A stretch of 64,000 nt of DNA from Propionibacteriaceae bacterium (GTDB taxonomy: Bacteria; Actinomycetota; Actinomycetes; Propionibacteriales; Propionibacteriaceae), in the NCBI GenBank assembly GCA_016717345.1, contig JADKFR010000005.1, positions 186,001 to 250,000 of the forward strand, in the 5' to 3' direction. Below the pieces are notes generated by a model that was given only the letters and a program-made list of their open reading frames with translations, did not search any database and was not told the DNA's origin. The stretch's first letter is position 1. Every line of letters begins with the position of its first letter. Position numbers and translations under genes: made by a program. Below, piece after piece: positions 47,004 through 57,573 of the stretch.

Positions 47004-47654
47004 ATGCACAGGCGAGCACCGTGGTGGCCGATCATCCCGATCGCGCTGGCAGTGGGCTTCACCGGCTGCGCCACGCAGCCGCCGGCCCCGACCCTGCTTC
47101 GTCCGGGGGTGACGGCCCCAGGGCCTGCGACGCCGACACCCGTCGCGGCACCAGGCTCAGACCCCGGCCCGGCCTCGATCACCCCCACCGCCGCGTCCGT
47201 CGTGTTGGCGGGGACGGGGGTGGCCGGGGAGCAGTTCGGTGCCGCGGAAATGGCGGTGCTGACGGCGCTCACCGCCAGCCTCGGCGCCCCCGGCGACACC
47301 CACGAAGGTGTGTTGTGTGAGCTCGACGCTGCGAGCCCCTGGTCGCGGTCGGCCAGCTTCGGCGGGCTCTCGGTGGTCTTCGTCGCCCTGGACCAGGCAC
47401 CCACCTCACCGCGCACCCTGACGGCGTGGACGCTGCGATTGGACGAGCCCGCCCCGGCGGGGGTGACGCTCGCCGACGGCGTACCCCTGAACCTCACCTT
47501 CAAGCAACTCAAGGCGGAGTACCCCGCCGCGACGCTGGAGGACACCGGCCTGGGCGACGACAGCCAGATCCTGACCCTGCCCAATTCCCTGCGGTTCCTC
47601 GGTGTCCACCAGCCGGATCTCGTCCAAGCCGGTGCCCCGCTGTTCTGCGAGTAG
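47004..47654 (+). CDS. Putative lipoprotein, function unknown
   Basis: This 216-residue protein has a positively charged start (MHRRAPWWP), a hydrophobic stretch and lipobox GFTGC (Cys about 22), then a Pro/Thr/Ala-rich linker to about residue 65. The mature domain includes two cysteines (VLCELD and the terminal FCE) that may pair. GGGGGAAGGCG precedes the ATG. No family recognised. Confidence 0.75.
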   Translation: MHRRAPWWPIIPIALAVGFTGCATQPPAPTLLRPGVTAPGPATPTPVAAPGSDPGPASITPTAASVVLAGTGVAGEQFGAAEMAVLTALTASLGAPGDTHEGVLCELDAASPWSRSASFGGLSVVFVALDQAPTSPRTLTAWTLRLDEPAPAGVTLADGVPLNLTFKQLKAEYPAATLEDTGLGDDSQILTLPNSLRFLGVHQPDLVQAGAPLFCE

Positions 47655-47792
47655 CGGACCCCGCTGGGCGGACGGCCGCCGATGGCGGTGGTCGGCCGAG
47701 ACTCCGCCAGCAGCCGCCGGGCGGCTCGGGGACGCCGAGTTGGCGCAGGTGCCCGTCCGGGGGGGGTCGGATCGACCGCTAGCGTGGGAACC

Positions 47793-48170
47793 ATGGCATC
47801 CTCCGACCAGGCGAACATCCGGCCGGGCACCCGACGGCTGGTCGCCGTCGCGCTCCTGGTAGCCCTGTCCGGGCTGTGGCTGATGGTCGGCGCCCGGTTG
47901 TACTTCGGCCCGCCGCCGGGAGGTGCGGGCGCCTGGCTCTGGTCGCTGGTGGGGTTGGCTGCCACTCTCAACGCCGCGTCCCTGGGGCTGTGTGCCTGGT
48001 GGCTGTGGCGCCGGGTGACCTGGGCGCCCTGGGCGGCCATCGTCCTGCTGGCGGGGAACGTCGTGCTGGTGGCGTCGCCGGGGATGTCCCTGCCGGACTG
48101 GTTGGCGGTGATCGGAGCGGGGACGGCCCTCGGAGTCGTGATCAGCCTGGTGGTCAGGCCAGGGGCGTAA
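47793..48170 (+). CDS. Small membrane protein, function unknown
   Basis: This 125-residue protein has about four membrane helices: [56 protein letters not shown] and [20 protein letters not shown]. The ATG at 47793 lacks a strong ribosome site. No family recognised; same strand as the M3 peptidase 46 bp downstream. Confidence 0.7.
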   Translation: MASSDQANIRPGTRRLVAVALLVALSGLWLMVGARLYFGPPPGGAGAWLWSLVGLAATLNAASLGLCAWWLWRRVTWAPWAAIVLLAGNVVLVASPGMSLPDWLAVIGAGTALGVVISLVVRPGA

Positions 48171-48216
48171 CGCGCCTCGACTTGGCGACCCGCCGGTGGA
48201 CGGTGAGGATGGGGCC

Positions 48217-50277
48217 ATGCTCCTCGACTCCGCGAACCCGTTCGCCACTCGCTCCAGCCTGCCGTTCGAGCTCCCCGATTACCGACTGATCCGCACTGAG
48301 CATTACCAGCCCGCGATCGCGGCGGGGATGGTCGAGCACCTGGCCGAACTCGCCGCCATCGCTCAGAATTCCTCGGCGGCGACGGCAGTCAACGTCATCG
48401 ACGCCTGGGAAACCAGCGGACAGCTGTTGGGCCGGGCGGTGCTGGCGTACTACACGGTCAAGTGGTCCGACACCAGCGACGAACTCGACGCCCTGGACGC
48501 TGTGATCGCCCCGAAGCTGGCGCAGCATTCAGATGCGATCCACCTCAACCGTCCGCTGTACGACCGCGTGCTCGCGCTGGCCGGACGAGTGGCTGCGGGC
48601 GATGTCGTCCTCGACCCCCAGCAGGCCTACTGGCTGACGCGCACCCGGCTGGCCTTCGAACGCGCCGGGGTGCAGCTGGGACCGGCCGATCAGGAGACCC
48701 TTCGCGCGCTCAACACCAGGATCGCCGAGCTGCAGTCGGCGTTCACCATTGAGGTGATGGCCGGCCGGAACGCCGCGGCCGTGTGGGTGGATGACGCCGG
48801 CGACCTGGCCGGACTCACCCCCGCAGAGATCGGGGCGGCCCGAGAGCTGGCCGCCCAGCGGGGACGTCCGGCGGCCTGGCTGATCGAACTCGACAACACC
48901 TCCGGCCAGCGGCCGCTCGCAGCCCTGGCGAACCGGGCCTTGCGGCAGCGTCTCTTCCAAGCCTCGATCGGACGGGGCCTGGGCGGCGACCACGACACCC
49001 GGCGGCTGGTGATCGACCTCGCTCGCGCGCGGGCCGAACGGGCAGCCCTGCTGGGCTTCGCCCATCATGCCGATTACGTGGCCGCCGACGGCTGCGCCGG
49101 GTCGGCGGCGGCTGTCGCGGAGCTGCTGACCAGCCTGGTGCCCGCCGTGAGGCGCAACGTGCGCGCCGAGGCCGCCGAACTGGACGCTGTCCTGCAGCGC
49201 CTGACGCCGGGGGCCACCCTGGAGCCGTGGGACTGGCAGTACCTGGCGGAGCTCGTGCGGACCGAGCGCTACCAGGTGGACGCCAACCGGCTGCGTCCCT
49301 ATCTGGAGCTGGAACGGGTGCTGCACGAGGGAGTGTTCGCTGCCGCGACAGCGCTCTACGGGATCACCTTCTCCGAACGGACGGACCTCAGCGGCTACCA
49401 CCCGCAGGTCCGGGTGTGGCAGGTCGATGAGGCCGACGGTTCGCCGATCGGGCTCTTCCTCGGCGACTTCCACACCCGGGAGTCCAAGAACGGAGGTGCC
49501 TGGATGAACAACCTCGTCGACCAGAACCACCTGCTGGGCCAGCTTGCTGTGGTCTGCAACAACGCCAACCTGGTGCGGCCGGCCGCGGGTGAGGTCACGC
49601 TGATGGCCTGGGACGACGTGATCACGCTGTTCCACGAGTTCGGCCACACCCTGCACGGACTGCTCTCCGACGTCCGCTATCCCTCGAAGTCGGGCACGAA
49701 CACCCCGCGTGACTTCGTCGAGTACCCCTCGCAGGTGAACGAGATGTGGGCGCTCGAGCCGTCGCTGCTGCGGGCCTACGCCGTCCATCACGAGACGGGC
49801 GAGCCGCTGCCGAGCGAGTGGGTCGACACCCTGGTGTCCTCGACGTTGTTCCAACAGGGGTACCAGACGGCGGAGTACCTGGCGGCGGCGCTGCTCGACC
49901 AGGAGTGGCACACCACCCCGCTCGCCGAGCTGCCCACCGATCCCGAGCAGCTGGAGACGTTCGAAGCCGCAGCCCTGCAGCGGGTGGGACTGGCAGAGCC
50001 CCTGGTGCCACCGCGCTATCGCTCGGCCTACTTCCGGCACAGTTTCGAGGGCGGCTACGACGCCGGCTACTACTCCTACCTATGGGCGGAGGTGCTGGAC
50101 GCCGACACGGCCGTCTGGCTCCGGGCCACCGGCGGACTGACCCGTTCCAACGGGGAGCGGTTCCGCCGCCGGCTGCTGGCCCGGGGCGGCTCCGTCGATG
50201 CCATGGATTCCTACCGCGACTATCGCGGGCAGGAGCCGGTCATCGACCACCTGCTCGAGCGCCGCCTGACCGGCTGA
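48217..50277 (+). CDS. dcp: M3-family metallopeptidase (peptidyl-dipeptidase Dcp-like)
   Basis: This 686-residue zinc peptidase has the HExxH site in [17 protein letters not shown], the Dcp-like [16 protein letters not shown] downstream, and the substrate-binding [18 protein letters not shown] near the C-terminus. Length matches Dcp of E. coli. Dcp removes dipeptides from C-termini; oligopeptidase A is the closest alternative. GAGGATGGGG precedes the ATG. Cytoplasmic. Confidence 0.9.
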   Translation: MLLDSANPFATRSSLPFELPDYRLIRTEHYQPAIAAGMVEHLAELAAIAQNSSAATAVNVIDAWETSGQLLGRAVLAYYTVKWSDTSDELDALDAVIAPKLAQHSDAIHLNRPLYDRVLALAGRVAAGDVVLDPQQAYWLTRTRLAFERAGVQLGPADQETLRALNTRIAELQSAFTIEVMAGRNAAAVWVDDAGDLAGLTPAEIGAARELAAQRGRPAAWLIELDNTSGQRPLAALANRALRQRLFQASIGRGLGGDHDTRRLVIDLARARAERAALLGFAHHADYVAADGCAGSAAAVAELLTSLVPAVRRNVRAEAAELDAVLQRLTPGATLEPWDWQYLAELVRTERYQVDANRLRPYLELERVLHEGVFAAATALYGITFSERTDLSGYHPQVRVWQVDEADGSPIGLFLGDFHTRESKNGGAWMNNLVDQNHLLGQLAVVCNNANLVRPAAGEVTLMAWDDVITLFHEFGHTLHGLLSDVRYPSKSGTNTPRDFVEYPSQVNEMWALEPSLLRAYAVHHETGEPLPSEWVDTLVSSTLFQQGYQTAEYLAAALLDQEWHTTPLAELPTDPEQLETFEAAALQRVGLAEPLVPPRYRSAYFRHSFEGGYDAGYYSYLWAEVLDADTAVWLRATGGLTRSNGERFRRRLLARGGSVDAMDSYRDYRGQEPVIDHLLERRLTG

Positions 50278-50336
50278 CCGTGGCCGGCTGACCCTGACCG
50301 GACGGGGTCAACGGCGCTCGGAGCGGCACCGGGCGC

Positions 50337-51779
50337 TCAGGGCCTGCCGTCCACCACGTCCGCGATGAGCGACTTCAGGGCTTCGGGGTCGCGCGGCAGG
50401 GAGATCACCCGGCGGGGCAGGTCCTCCAGGCCGAGGAAGGCGGCGGGACGCGGCGGCTCCACCCCGATCGCCTCGACGATGGTCGCGGCGAACTTCACCG
50501 GCAACGCCGTTTCGGTGACGATCATCGGGACCTCCGGCTCGACGAATCGCCGGGCGACCCCCACGCCGTCGGCGGTGTGCGGGTCGATCAGGACGTGGTG
50601 CTCGTGCCAGGTGGCCGCGATGGTGGCCAGCCGGTCGGCGTGGGTCGAGGAATCACTGACGAAGCCGTAGCGCTCCCGGAGCGCAGCGAACTCTCGGGTG
50701 TCCGACAGGTCGAACCACCCACGCTGCGGCAACTGGACGCCGAACAACTCCCGGATCCGCTCGCCGTCGCGCCCCAGCAGGTCGAAGGCGAAGCGCTCGA
50801 AATTGCTCGCCTTGGAGATGTCCATGGAGGGGCTGGACGTCTCGTGGGTTTCGGCGGCCGACCGCACCCGGTAGACGCCGGTGCGGAAGAACTCGTCGAG
50901 CACGTTGTTCTCATTGGTGGCCAGCACCAGGGTGTCGATCGGCAGGCCGAGTTGGCGGGCCACGTGCCCGGCGCAGATGTTGCCGAAGTTGCCGGTGGGC
51001 ACGCAGAACGAGACCCGCTCGGCGTCGGTGGTGGTGACGCGCAGCCAGGCGGCGACGTAGTAGACGACCTGGGCCACCAGCCGCGCCCAGTTGATGGAGT
51101 TCACCGCGCCCAGGTGGTAGCGCTGCTTGAAGTCCAGGTCGCCGGCGACGTCCTTCACCAGGTCCTGGCAGTCGTCGAAGACGCCGTCGATCGCGATATT
51201 GACGATCGCCGGATCGTCGATCGAGAACATCTGGGCCTGTTGGAACGGCGTCATCCGTCCGGCGGGGGTCAGCATGAAGACTCGGACGCCGCGCCGTCCG
51301 CGCATCGCGTACTCAGCCGCCGACCCGGTATCACCCGAAGTGGCCCCGAGGATGGTGAGCTCGGTGCCGCGGCGGGCCAGTTCGTACTCGAAGAGCTGGC
51401 CCAGTAACTGCATCGCCAGGTCCTTGAAGGCCGCGGTGGGGCCGTTGGAGAGATGGGCCAGCCAGATCCCGTCCGACAGCCGAGTCACCGGAACGATCGC
51501 GGGGTCCGAGAAGACGGTGTCGTTGTAGGCGCGTTCGCAGATCCCGCGCAGGTCGTCGCTGGGGATGTCATCGATGAACAGGCTCAGGACGGCGTGGGCC
51601 AGGGCGGCGTACCCCTCGTCGGCGAGCAGTGCCCGCCATCGCTGCAGCGTCGCAGTGTCGACGACCGGATACTGCTCGGGCAGGTACAGCCCCCCGTCCG
51701 GGGCCAGGCCCTCGAGCAGGATGTCGCAGAAGCCCTTGCCGAGCTGGCCCGGCAGGCCCCGAGTGGAGACGTAGCGCAC
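50337..51779 (-). CDS. thrC: Threonine synthase
   Basis: This 480-residue PLP enzyme converts O-phosphohomoserine to threonine. It is of the long (E. coli/yeast) class: N-terminal MRYVSTRGLPGQLGKGFCDI, PLP lysine in GPTAAFKDLAMQLLG, GATSGDTGSAAEYAMRGR, and phosphate loop VPTGNFGNICAGHVA. Start GTG at 51779. Convergent with the M3 peptidase; divergent from the aldo/keto reductase. Confidence 0.95.
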   Translation of the reverse strand: MRYVSTRGLPGQLGKGFCDILLEGLAPDGGLYLPEQYPVVDTATLQRWRALLADEGYAALAHAVLSLFIDDIPSDDLRGICERAYNDTVFSDPAIVPVTRLSDGIWLAHLSNGPTAAFKDLAMQLLGQLFEYELARRGTELTILGATSGDTGSAAEYAMRGRRGVRVFMLTPAGRMTPFQQAQMFSIDDPAIVNIAIDGVFDDCQDLVKDVAGDLDFKQRYHLGAVNSINWARLVAQVVYYVAAWLRVTTTDAERVSFCVPTGNFGNICAGHVARQLGLPIDTLVLATNENNVLDEFFRTGVYRVRSAAETHETSSPSMDISKASNFERFAFDLLGRDGERIRELFGVQLPQRGWFDLSDTREFAALRERYGFVSDSSTHADRLATIAATWHEHHVLIDPHTADGVGVARRFVEPEVPMIVTETALPVKFAATIVEAIGVEPPRPAAFLGLEDLPRRVISLPRDPEALKSLIADVVDGRP

Positions 51780-51897
51780 CGCAGCACTCTACTCAACGCC
51801 GGCCAGACCCACCCCGAACGGCCGGGGCCCCCACCGCCGACCGGGCAAGAAACGGCGGTAGGGTCGAGTCTTCGAAGCGTCGTCAGGAGGCACGTCC

Positions 51898-52908
51898 ATG
51901 AAGTTCCGCTACCTCGGCAATTCCGGGCTCAAGGTGTCCGAGATCTGCTACGGCAACTGGCTGACCCACGGATCCCAGGTCGAGAACGAGGTGGCGACCC
52001 GCTGCGTCGAGACGGCCCTCGAGGTCGGGATCACGAGCTTCGACACCGCCGACGTGTACGCCAACACTGTCGCTGAAAAGGTGCTCGGCAAGGCTTTGGC
52101 CGGCGAGCGCCGCGAGTCCATCGAGATCTTCACCAAGGTGTACTGGCCGACCGGCAGGCGGGGCCACAACGACTGCGGGTTGTCGCGCAAGCACATCATG
52201 GAGTCGATCAGCGGCTCGCTCAAGCGCCTGAAGACGGACTACGTCGACCTCTACCAGGCCCATCGCTACGACCATGAGACCCCGCTCGAAGAGACCATGC
52301 AGGCGTTCGCCGACGTGGTCCGGCAGGGTAAGGCGCTGTACATCGGCGTCAGCGAGTGGGACGCGAACCAGATCCGGACGGCCCACGGCATGGCGAAGGA
52401 GTTGGGCTTCCAGCTGATCTCGAACCAGCCGCAGTACTCGATGCTGTGGCGGGTCATCGAGGAGTGGGTCGTGCCGACCTGTGTCGAGTTGGGAGTGTCG
52501 CAGATCGTCTGGTCGCCAGTCGCCCAGGGCGTCCTGACCGGGAAGTACCTGCCGGGGCAGCCGTTGCCGAAGAACACCCGCGCCACCGACAGCAAGGGCG
52601 GCTCGGCCATGATCCAGCGGTTCCTGAACGACGACGTCGTCGAGCGGGTGCAGCGGTTGCGTCCGATCGCCGAGGAGATGGACCTCACCATGGCCCAGTT
52701 GGCGGTGGCCTGGGTGCTGCAGAACCCGAACCTCGGCTGCGCGATCATCGGTGCGTCCCGTCCCAAGCAGGTCGTCGAGAACGTCGCGGCCACCGGGGTG
52801 GTGATCCCGCCCGAATACCTGGCGCGAATCGACGAGGCGCTTGGCGATGCCGTCGTCCGGAATCCGCTGTTGACGGCCGAGAACACGCCCAAGACGCGTC
52901 CCTGCTGA
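51898..52908 (+). CDS. Aldo/keto reductase (Kv-beta-like family)
   Basis: This 336-residue NADPH-dependent reductase has FRYLGNSGLKVSEICYGNW, the catalytic Asp and Tyr in FDTADVYANTVAE, Lys in IFTKVYWP, His in YQAHRYD, and cofactor-binding SPVAQGVLTGKYL and AIIGASRPKQV. It resembles the potassium-channel beta-subunit/YghZ branch. Substrate unknown. AGGAGGCACGTCC precedes the ATG. Confidence 0.92.
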   Translation: MKFRYLGNSGLKVSEICYGNWLTHGSQVENEVATRCVETALEVGITSFDTADVYANTVAEKVLGKALAGERRESIEIFTKVYWPTGRRGHNDCGLSRKHIMESISGSLKRLKTDYVDLYQAHRYDHETPLEETMQAFADVVRQGKALYIGVSEWDANQIRTAHGMAKELGFQLISNQPQYSMLWRVIEEWVVPTCVELGVSQIVWSPVAQGVLTGKYLPGQPLPKNTRATDSKGGSAMIQRFLNDDVVERVQRLRPIAEEMDLTMAQLAVAWVLQNPNLGCAIIGASRPKQVVENVAATGVVIPPEYLARIDEALGDAVVRNPLLTAENTPKTRPC

Positions 52909-52992
52909 GTCGCCCGACGCTGCCCGTCCGCCCCGTGCGGGCCCGCAACACTGCTACTCCCGCAGGCGTGCCTGGACGCCTAGGGTGGCGAC

Positions 52993-53739
52993 ATGGCGGA
53001 ATCTGCGGGGCACCTGCTGATGGAGACCCTCCCTGACGAGGACTTCCAGCGGGTGCTGTGTGTGGTCGCGCATCCCGACGACGTCGAGTACGGGACGTCG
53101 GGCGCGGTGGCGAGGTGGGTTGAGCGGGGGGTGACGGTCGGCTACCTGTTGCTCACCTCGGGGGAGGCCGGCATGCAGCGGCCCCCGGCCGAGGTGGGTC
53201 CGTTGCGGGCCGCGGAGCAGCGGGCTGCCTGCGCTGTGGTCGGCGTCGAGCACCTGCAGATCCTCGACCATCCTGACGGCACCCTCGTCTACTCCCTCGA
53301 CCTGCGCCGCGACATCGCCCGCGCCATCCGGGAGTTCCGGCCGGACGTGGTGGTGACCGGCTCCTGGGAGGTCGACTTCATTGCCGGGCTGAACCAGGCT
53401 GATCATCGGGCCGCCGGCCTGGCCACGGTGGACGCGATCCGCGACGCCGACAACACCTGGGTGTTTCCCGAGTTGGCTTCCGAGGGCTTGGAGAAGTGGG
53501 GGGTGACGTGGCTGCTGGTCGCCGGCGACTCCCGTCCCACCCATGGCCTGGTCCTGGACGAGGCTGCGGTCAGCAAGGCGATCGCCTCCCTCGAGGCACA
53601 TCGGGAGTACCTGGCCGACATCCCGGGCCACCCGGCGCCGCGGGACCTGCTCGCCGGGATCTTCGCGGGACAGGGCGAGGCGATGGGCGCCGAGGCGGCG
53701 GTGCTGTTCCGGACCTACCACCTGCGCCCGTTCGGCTGA
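52993..53739 (+). CDS. PIG-L family N-acetylglucosaminide-type deacetylase
   Basis: This 248-residue protein has the PIG-L/LmbE zinc motif VVAHPDDVEYG and the third ligand in NQADHRAAG. The family deacetylates GlcNAc-type substrates, including mycothiol pathway intermediates, but the substrate here cannot be told. Same strand as the aldo/keto reductase, 84 bp downstream. Confidence 0.9.
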   Translation: MAESAGHLLMETLPDEDFQRVLCVVAHPDDVEYGTSGAVARWVERGVTVGYLLLTSGEAGMQRPPAEVGPLRAAEQRAACAVVGVEHLQILDHPDGTLVYSLDLRRDIARAIREFRPDVVVTGSWEVDFIAGLNQADHRAAGLATVDAIRDADNTWVFPELASEGLEKWGVTWLLVAGDSRPTHGLVLDEAAVSKAIASLEAHREYLADIPGHPAPRDLLAGIFAGQGEAMGAEAAVLFRTYHLRPFG

Positions 53740-53768
53740 GTCCCGCCGGTCGGTTCGTGGCAGCCGGT

Positions 53769-54497
53769 TCAGCCGGCGTAGTGCTGGACGAAGTTGCGGA
53801 GTACCGCGTGCTGGACGCCGCTGACCTCGCTGCTGTAGGCCATGGTGATCAAGTCGTCCAACTCGGCGGGATCGAAGTAGCCGGCGTGCTGGTAGATGCG
53901 CATCCGGGCGGCAAGGTCGTCCGCGTCGAGCTCGGGGTGGTACTGGGTGACATAGACATTGCTGCCCACCCGATACATCTGCACCGGGCATTCCGTCCCG
54001 GTGGCGAGCAGCGTGGCGTTGGGCGGGGTGCCGTTGCAGGCCTCCTTGTGGCCGACGAAAGCATGGAAGCTGGTCCCCAGGCCGGCCAACAGCGGATCCT
54101 CGGCGCCCTCGGGCGTCACCGTGATCTCGGTCGCTCCGACCGGCTCCCCGAAGCGGCGGTCGACCACCCCACCCAGGTGCGTCGTGACCGTCCCCACGCC
54201 GTAGCACATCCCCAGGAACGGGAAGTCGGCGTCGACGATCTTGTCGACCAGGTCGCCCAGTTCAGCCTCGACCCGCTGCTGGACGGCCGTCTTCTGGGCG
54301 TCGGAGATGTTGAACGAGCTCCCTCCCAGCAGGACGCCGGAGTAGTCGTCCAGATCGATCGGAGGCAAGGGCTGGGATTCGACGCGGTGGTGGTGCAGCT
54401 TGTCGGCGCTGAGCCCGGTGTGCCGCAGCACCGAGCGGTACTCGGCCGCGGCAGCTTCATCGTGATCGCGGGTGGCCAGCAGCAGGAACGGTTTCAC
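53769..54497 (-). CDS. Class I glutamine amidotransferase-like protein
   Basis: This 242-residue protein has the GATase triad: nucleophile in PFLGMCYGVGTV, His and Glu in TQYHPELDADD. It resembles stand-alone GMP-synthase-like amidotransferases; no synthetase partner is fused or adjacent. GTG at 54497 (MKPFLLLATRD) is preferred over an in-frame upstream start that adds 15 residues. Substrate unknown. Confidence 0.88.
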   Translation of the reverse strand: MKPFLLLATRDHDEAAAAEYRSVLRHTGLSADKLHHHRVESQPLPPIDLDDYSGVLLGGSSFNISDAQKTAVQQRVEAELGDLVDKIVDADFPFLGMCYGVGTVTTHLGGVVDRRFGEPVGATEITVTPEGAEDPLLAGLGTSFHAFVGHKEACNGTPPNATLLATGTECPVQMYRVGSNVYVTQYHPELDADDLAARMRIYQHAGYFDPAELDDLITMAYSSEVSGVQHAVLRNFVQHYAG

Positions 54498-54577
54498 GCC
54501 CGACAGGTTAGCCGCTCCCGGCCCCAAGGGTCTGGCGGGCACTGCCCGTCAGGGCGGACGGTGGGCGCGGCGGCCCG

Positions 54578-55711
54578 TCAGGCGAACGGCGTGACGGCGC
54601 CGGTCTCGGCCACCAGCAGGGCCGCGACGGCCCGCAGGTCCCCTCCGTGGGCGTCGGCCGCGGCGCGCTGCCGCTCGTAGGAGGCGCCTCGGGTCGCCAG
54701 GGTGTTGGCGAACAACAACTCCTGCTCGCAGCCCAGGTCCCGGGCGACCGGGGCGAGCCGGTCCAGCCACTCCGAGAGGTAGTCGCGCAGCGAGCGGAGC
54801 CGCTGGGGGCGGTCGGGGGTGATGACCTCGGCGTCGAGGCCGTAGCGGGCGGCCCGCCACTTGTTCTCCTTGACCAGCCAGGGAGGCAGGTCTTCGACCA
54901 CCCGGTCCCCCTCGTAGTCACGGGCGATGAACTCGGCCAGGCTCTGGGTGAGGGCTGCCAGGCAGCCCAACTCGGCCAGGGTCGGCACCGAGTCGCCCGT
55001 CCGGTTCTCGACCGTCCCGAATCGGGGGGACGGGCGAACGTCCCACCGGATCTCGCCCGGGACGCTGATCATCCCGACTTCCTGCAGCTCGGTCGCGTAG
55101 GCCTCGAACTCGGACCACTGGGTCATCCGGTAGGGCAGGCCGTTGGTCGGCAGCTGCTGGAAGAGCATCGTGCGCTGGGAGGCGTACCCCGAATCGTGGC
55201 CCTCCCAGAACGGCGACGAGGCGGACAGTGCCAGGAACAGCGGGTAGAACCGGGCAAGCCCGTTGGTGATGGGAAGCGCCTTGTCGCGGTGATCGACCCC
55301 GACGTGGATGTGGGTGCCGCAGATCGCCATCTGGCGTCCCCACCATTGGGTGCGTTCCTTGACGACGTCGTAGCGGGGTCCACGGAACGGTTCCTGCAGG
55401 GCCGCGCGGCTGAACGGGTGGCAGCCCGAGCCCATCAGGGCGATCCCGAGGTCGTCGGTGACCGTCCGGATCCGGGCCAGGTTCTCGGCGAGATCGGCGA
55501 CCGCGTCCCCGACCCGGGCGTGCGCCCCGGAGACGATCTCCACCATGTCCTGCAGGTATTCCTTGCGGATCGGGGTGTCCTCGCCGGCACCGAGTGCGGC
55601 GAGGATGGGGGCGGCAGCCGGGGTCAACTCCAAGGTGTCGGCGTCGACCAGCGCCAGCTCCCACTCGAGTCCGACGCTGGATCGCGGCGAGTGGGCGAAA
55701 TCGACCTGCAT
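54578..55711 (-). CDS. YbdK-type carboxylate-amine ligase (GCS2 family)
   Basis: This 377-residue protein belongs to the glutamate-cysteine ligase 2 family: SVGLEWELALVDADT, GSGCHPF, MAICGTHIHVGVD, WDVRPSPRFGTVENR. YbdK of E. coli has weak glutamate-cysteine ligase activity; the true substrates are uncertain. GGGAGGTCCCCC precedes the ATG. It follows the QOR gene on the same strand by 43 bp. Confidence 0.9.
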   Translation of the reverse strand: MQVDFAHSPRSSVGLEWELALVDADTLELTPAAAPILAALGAGEDTPIRKEYLQDMVEIVSGAHARVGDAVADLAENLARIRTVTDDLGIALMGSGCHPFSRAALQEPFRGPRYDVVKERTQWWGRQMAICGTHIHVGVDHRDKALPITNGLARFYPLFLALSASSPFWEGHDSGYASQRTMLFQQLPTNGLPYRMTQWSEFEAYATELQEVGMISVPGEIRWDVRPSPRFGTVENRTGDSVPTLAELGCLAALTQSLAEFIARDYEGDRVVEDLPPWLVKENKWRAARYGLDAEVITPDRPQRLRSLRDYLSEWLDRLAPVARDLGCEQELLFANTLATRGASYERQRAAADAHGGDLRAVAALLVAETGAVTPFA

Positions 55712-55754
55712 GGGGGACCTCCCGCTTGGTGCGCTCGATTGTAGGGCCGGCCAG

Positions 55755-56729
55755 TCACTCCCAGACCAGGATCACCTTGCCGACGTTGTCGCCCGACTCC
55801 AGGTGACGATGGGCCTGCGCGACGTCCGTCATCGGGAACAGGGTCTGCGGCGCGGGCTTGACCTGCCCGTCCGCCAGCAGCGGCCAGACCCGGTCGCGGA
55901 CGTGGTGGCAGATCTCCACCTTCTGGGAGACCGGACGGAAGCGCAGGCTGGTGGCGGTCACGGTGCCGCGCTTGGTGAGCAAGGTGTTCAGGTTGAGGGT
56001 GCCCTTGCGTCCGCCCTGCAGGCCGATGACCACCAGCCGTCCGTCCGCGGCGAGCGCGTCCACATTGGACTCCAGGTACTTGGCGCCCATGACGTCGAGC
56101 ACGACGTCGACCCCCCGGCCGCCCGTCGCGTCGCGGACCCCGGCCAGCCAGTCCTCGTGGTAGTCCAGTGCCACGTCGGCCCCCAGGTCGAGGCAGAACT
56201 GTCGTTTGGCGGGGGTCCCGGCGGTGACCAGCACGCGCGCCCCCAGGGCCTTGGCGTACTGGATGGCGAAGCTGCCGATGCCGCCGGCCCCGCCGTGGAG
56301 CAGTACCGTCTCACCGGCCGCCAGGTGCACGTGGTCGAAGTTGGAGACGACCGTGGCCGCAACCTCGATCAGTCCGGCGGCGGTGACGAGGTCGATCCCC
56401 GGCGGGGCAGGGATGACCTGTCCGGCGGGCACGCTGACGTACTCGGCGTAGCCGCCTCCGGCCAGCAATGCCACGCACGGATCGCCGGTGGCCCAGCCGG
56501 TGACACCGTCGCCCACCTCAGCGATGACGCCCGAGACCTCCAAGCCGATCACCTCGCTGATGCCGCGCGGGGGCGGGTAGTACCCCTGCCGCTGCAGCAG
56601 GTCGGCGCGATTCACCCCAGCCGCCCGGACGGCGATCACGACGTCGCCAGGCTCGGCCGTCGGCTTCGGGGCCTGCGTGAGGATCAGGTTCTCTGGGCCC
56701 CCAGGGGCGGTGACGTCGACGATGCGCAT
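55755..56729 (-). CDS. NAD(P)H-quinone oxidoreductase (zinc-independent MDR family)
   Basis: This 324-residue medium-chain reductase has AGVNRADLLQRQGYYPPP, the nucleotide-binding HGGAGGIGSFAIQYAKALGA, and a C-terminal SGDNVGKVILVW. It lacks the structural zinc lobe, as in the QOR/PIG3 branch. It likely reduces quinones with NADPH. First gene of a possible pair with the YbdK-type ligase. Confidence 0.92.
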   Translation of the reverse strand: MRIVDVTAPGGPENLILTQAPKPTAEPGDVVIAVRAAGVNRADLLQRQGYYPPPRGISEVIGLEVSGVIAEVGDGVTGWATGDPCVALLAGGGYAEYVSVPAGQVIPAPPGIDLVTAAGLIEVAATVVSNFDHVHLAAGETVLLHGGAGGIGSFAIQYAKALGARVLVTAGTPAKRQFCLDLGADVALDYHEDWLAGVRDATGGRGVDVVLDVMGAKYLESNVDALAADGRLVVIGLQGGRKGTLNLNTLLTKRGTVTATSLRFRPVSQKVEICHHVRDRVWPLLADGQVKPAPQTLFPMTDVAQAHRHLESGDNVGKVILVWE

Positions 56730-56881
56730 GGACTCAGCTTGTCACGCTCTCAGCGGGTGACGCCCTTAGACCAGGCCTCCTGTGCTGCCGGGGACCACTT
56801 CCACCTTCGGGCCCGTCTCGTTCGGCACTCTGCGCCCCGTGAGTGACCTTGCGCCCTCTATAGCACGCGCGAAGTCATCCA

Positions 56882-56949
56882 AGGGGCGCAAAGTGGGCAG
56901 CGGGAAGGGGTCGGGGCGCAAAGTGGGCAGCGGGAAGGGGTCGGGGCGC
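56882..56949. repeat. 30-bp tandem repeat, about 2.3 copies
   Basis: The unit starting GGGGCGCAAAGTGGGCAGCG repeats exactly at 56882 and 56912, with a partial third at 56942. It lies between the quinone oxidoreductase and tRNA-Ser(TGA). Non-coding. Confidence 0.85.
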
Positions 56950-57004
56950 ATGTCGCCAAGTTGGAGCGGGGGGCGGGCCGCATTTCGCTAAGATGAGGCG
57001 ACCC

Positions 57005-57089
57005 GGCGAGGTCGCATAGTGGACTAGTGCAGCCGCCTTGAAAGCGGCCGAGTGTCAAAGCTCCGTGGGTTCGAATCCCACCCTCGCCG
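57005..57089 (+). tRNA. tRNA-Ser (anticodon TGA)
   Basis: 85 nt. Acceptor GGCGAGG pairs with CCTCGCC; anticodon arm GCCGC-CTTGAAA-GCGGC gives TGA; a long variable arm as in serine tRNAs; T arm GTGGG-TTCGAAT-CCCAC; discriminator G. CCA is not encoded. A TAAGAT at 56989-56994 could be its -10 box. Confidence 0.95.
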
Positions 57090-57124
57090 CCGGCGGGCGA
57101 TGTCGACCAGGGGAGCGTTGCGTT

Positions 57125-57562
57125 GTGACCACGACACACCAGATGAAGCCACCACCACCGCTCCGGGCATTCGCTGTGGCCGCTGGGATGGCCGTCCTTG
57201 CGGTGGTGCTCGTCATGCTGCCCAACTGGTTCGGCTGGCCCGTGATCTTCCCGATCCTGGGTGCCGTGATGCTGGTGCTGGCGGTCACGCTGGTGGTGGT
57301 CGCCCTGGCTGCCGCACGTCGAATGGCGGTCACCGTGGTGCTGGACGACGAGCGGCTCCGCGTTCAGGGCGAGGGACGGACGCAGTCGGCCGACTGGTCG
57401 GACGTGGTGAAGGTGACCCGAGCGACGGGACGCATCACGCTGCATCGCAGAAATGGCTCACGTGTGGCCCTCGTGCTGCCCCGTGGCGGCGCGGGTGACC
57501 TGAACGCGTTGGGCGTCGACATTGCGAGGCGTCTGGACGCCAACCGGGGGTATCAGTCCTGA
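57125..57562 (+). CDS. Small membrane protein with PH-like C-terminus, function unknown
   Basis: About 145 residues: two membrane helices (AVAAGMAVLAVVLVMLPNWF and PILGAVMLVLAVTLVVVALA) then a soluble tail rich in beta strands (VTVVLDDERLRVQGEG; ITLHRRNGSRVALVLP) that looks like a bacterial PH-type domain. Start GTG at 57125; ATG at 57143 is possible. Just downstream of tRNA-Ser(TGA). Confidence 0.75.
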   Translation: MTTTHQMKPPPPLRAFAVAAGMAVLAVVLVMLPNWFGWPVIFPILGAVMLVLAVTLVVVALAAARRMAVTVVLDDERLRVQGEGRTQSADWSDVVKVTRATGRITLHRRNGSRVALVLPRGGAGDLNALGVDIARRLDANRGYQS

Positions 57563-57573
57563 GGAAGGCCCCA

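Noticed and set aside
56882..56949. Replication or plasmid iterons
   Set aside because: Only 2.3 copies, no Rep gene, beside a tRNA gene; more likely a simple local duplication.
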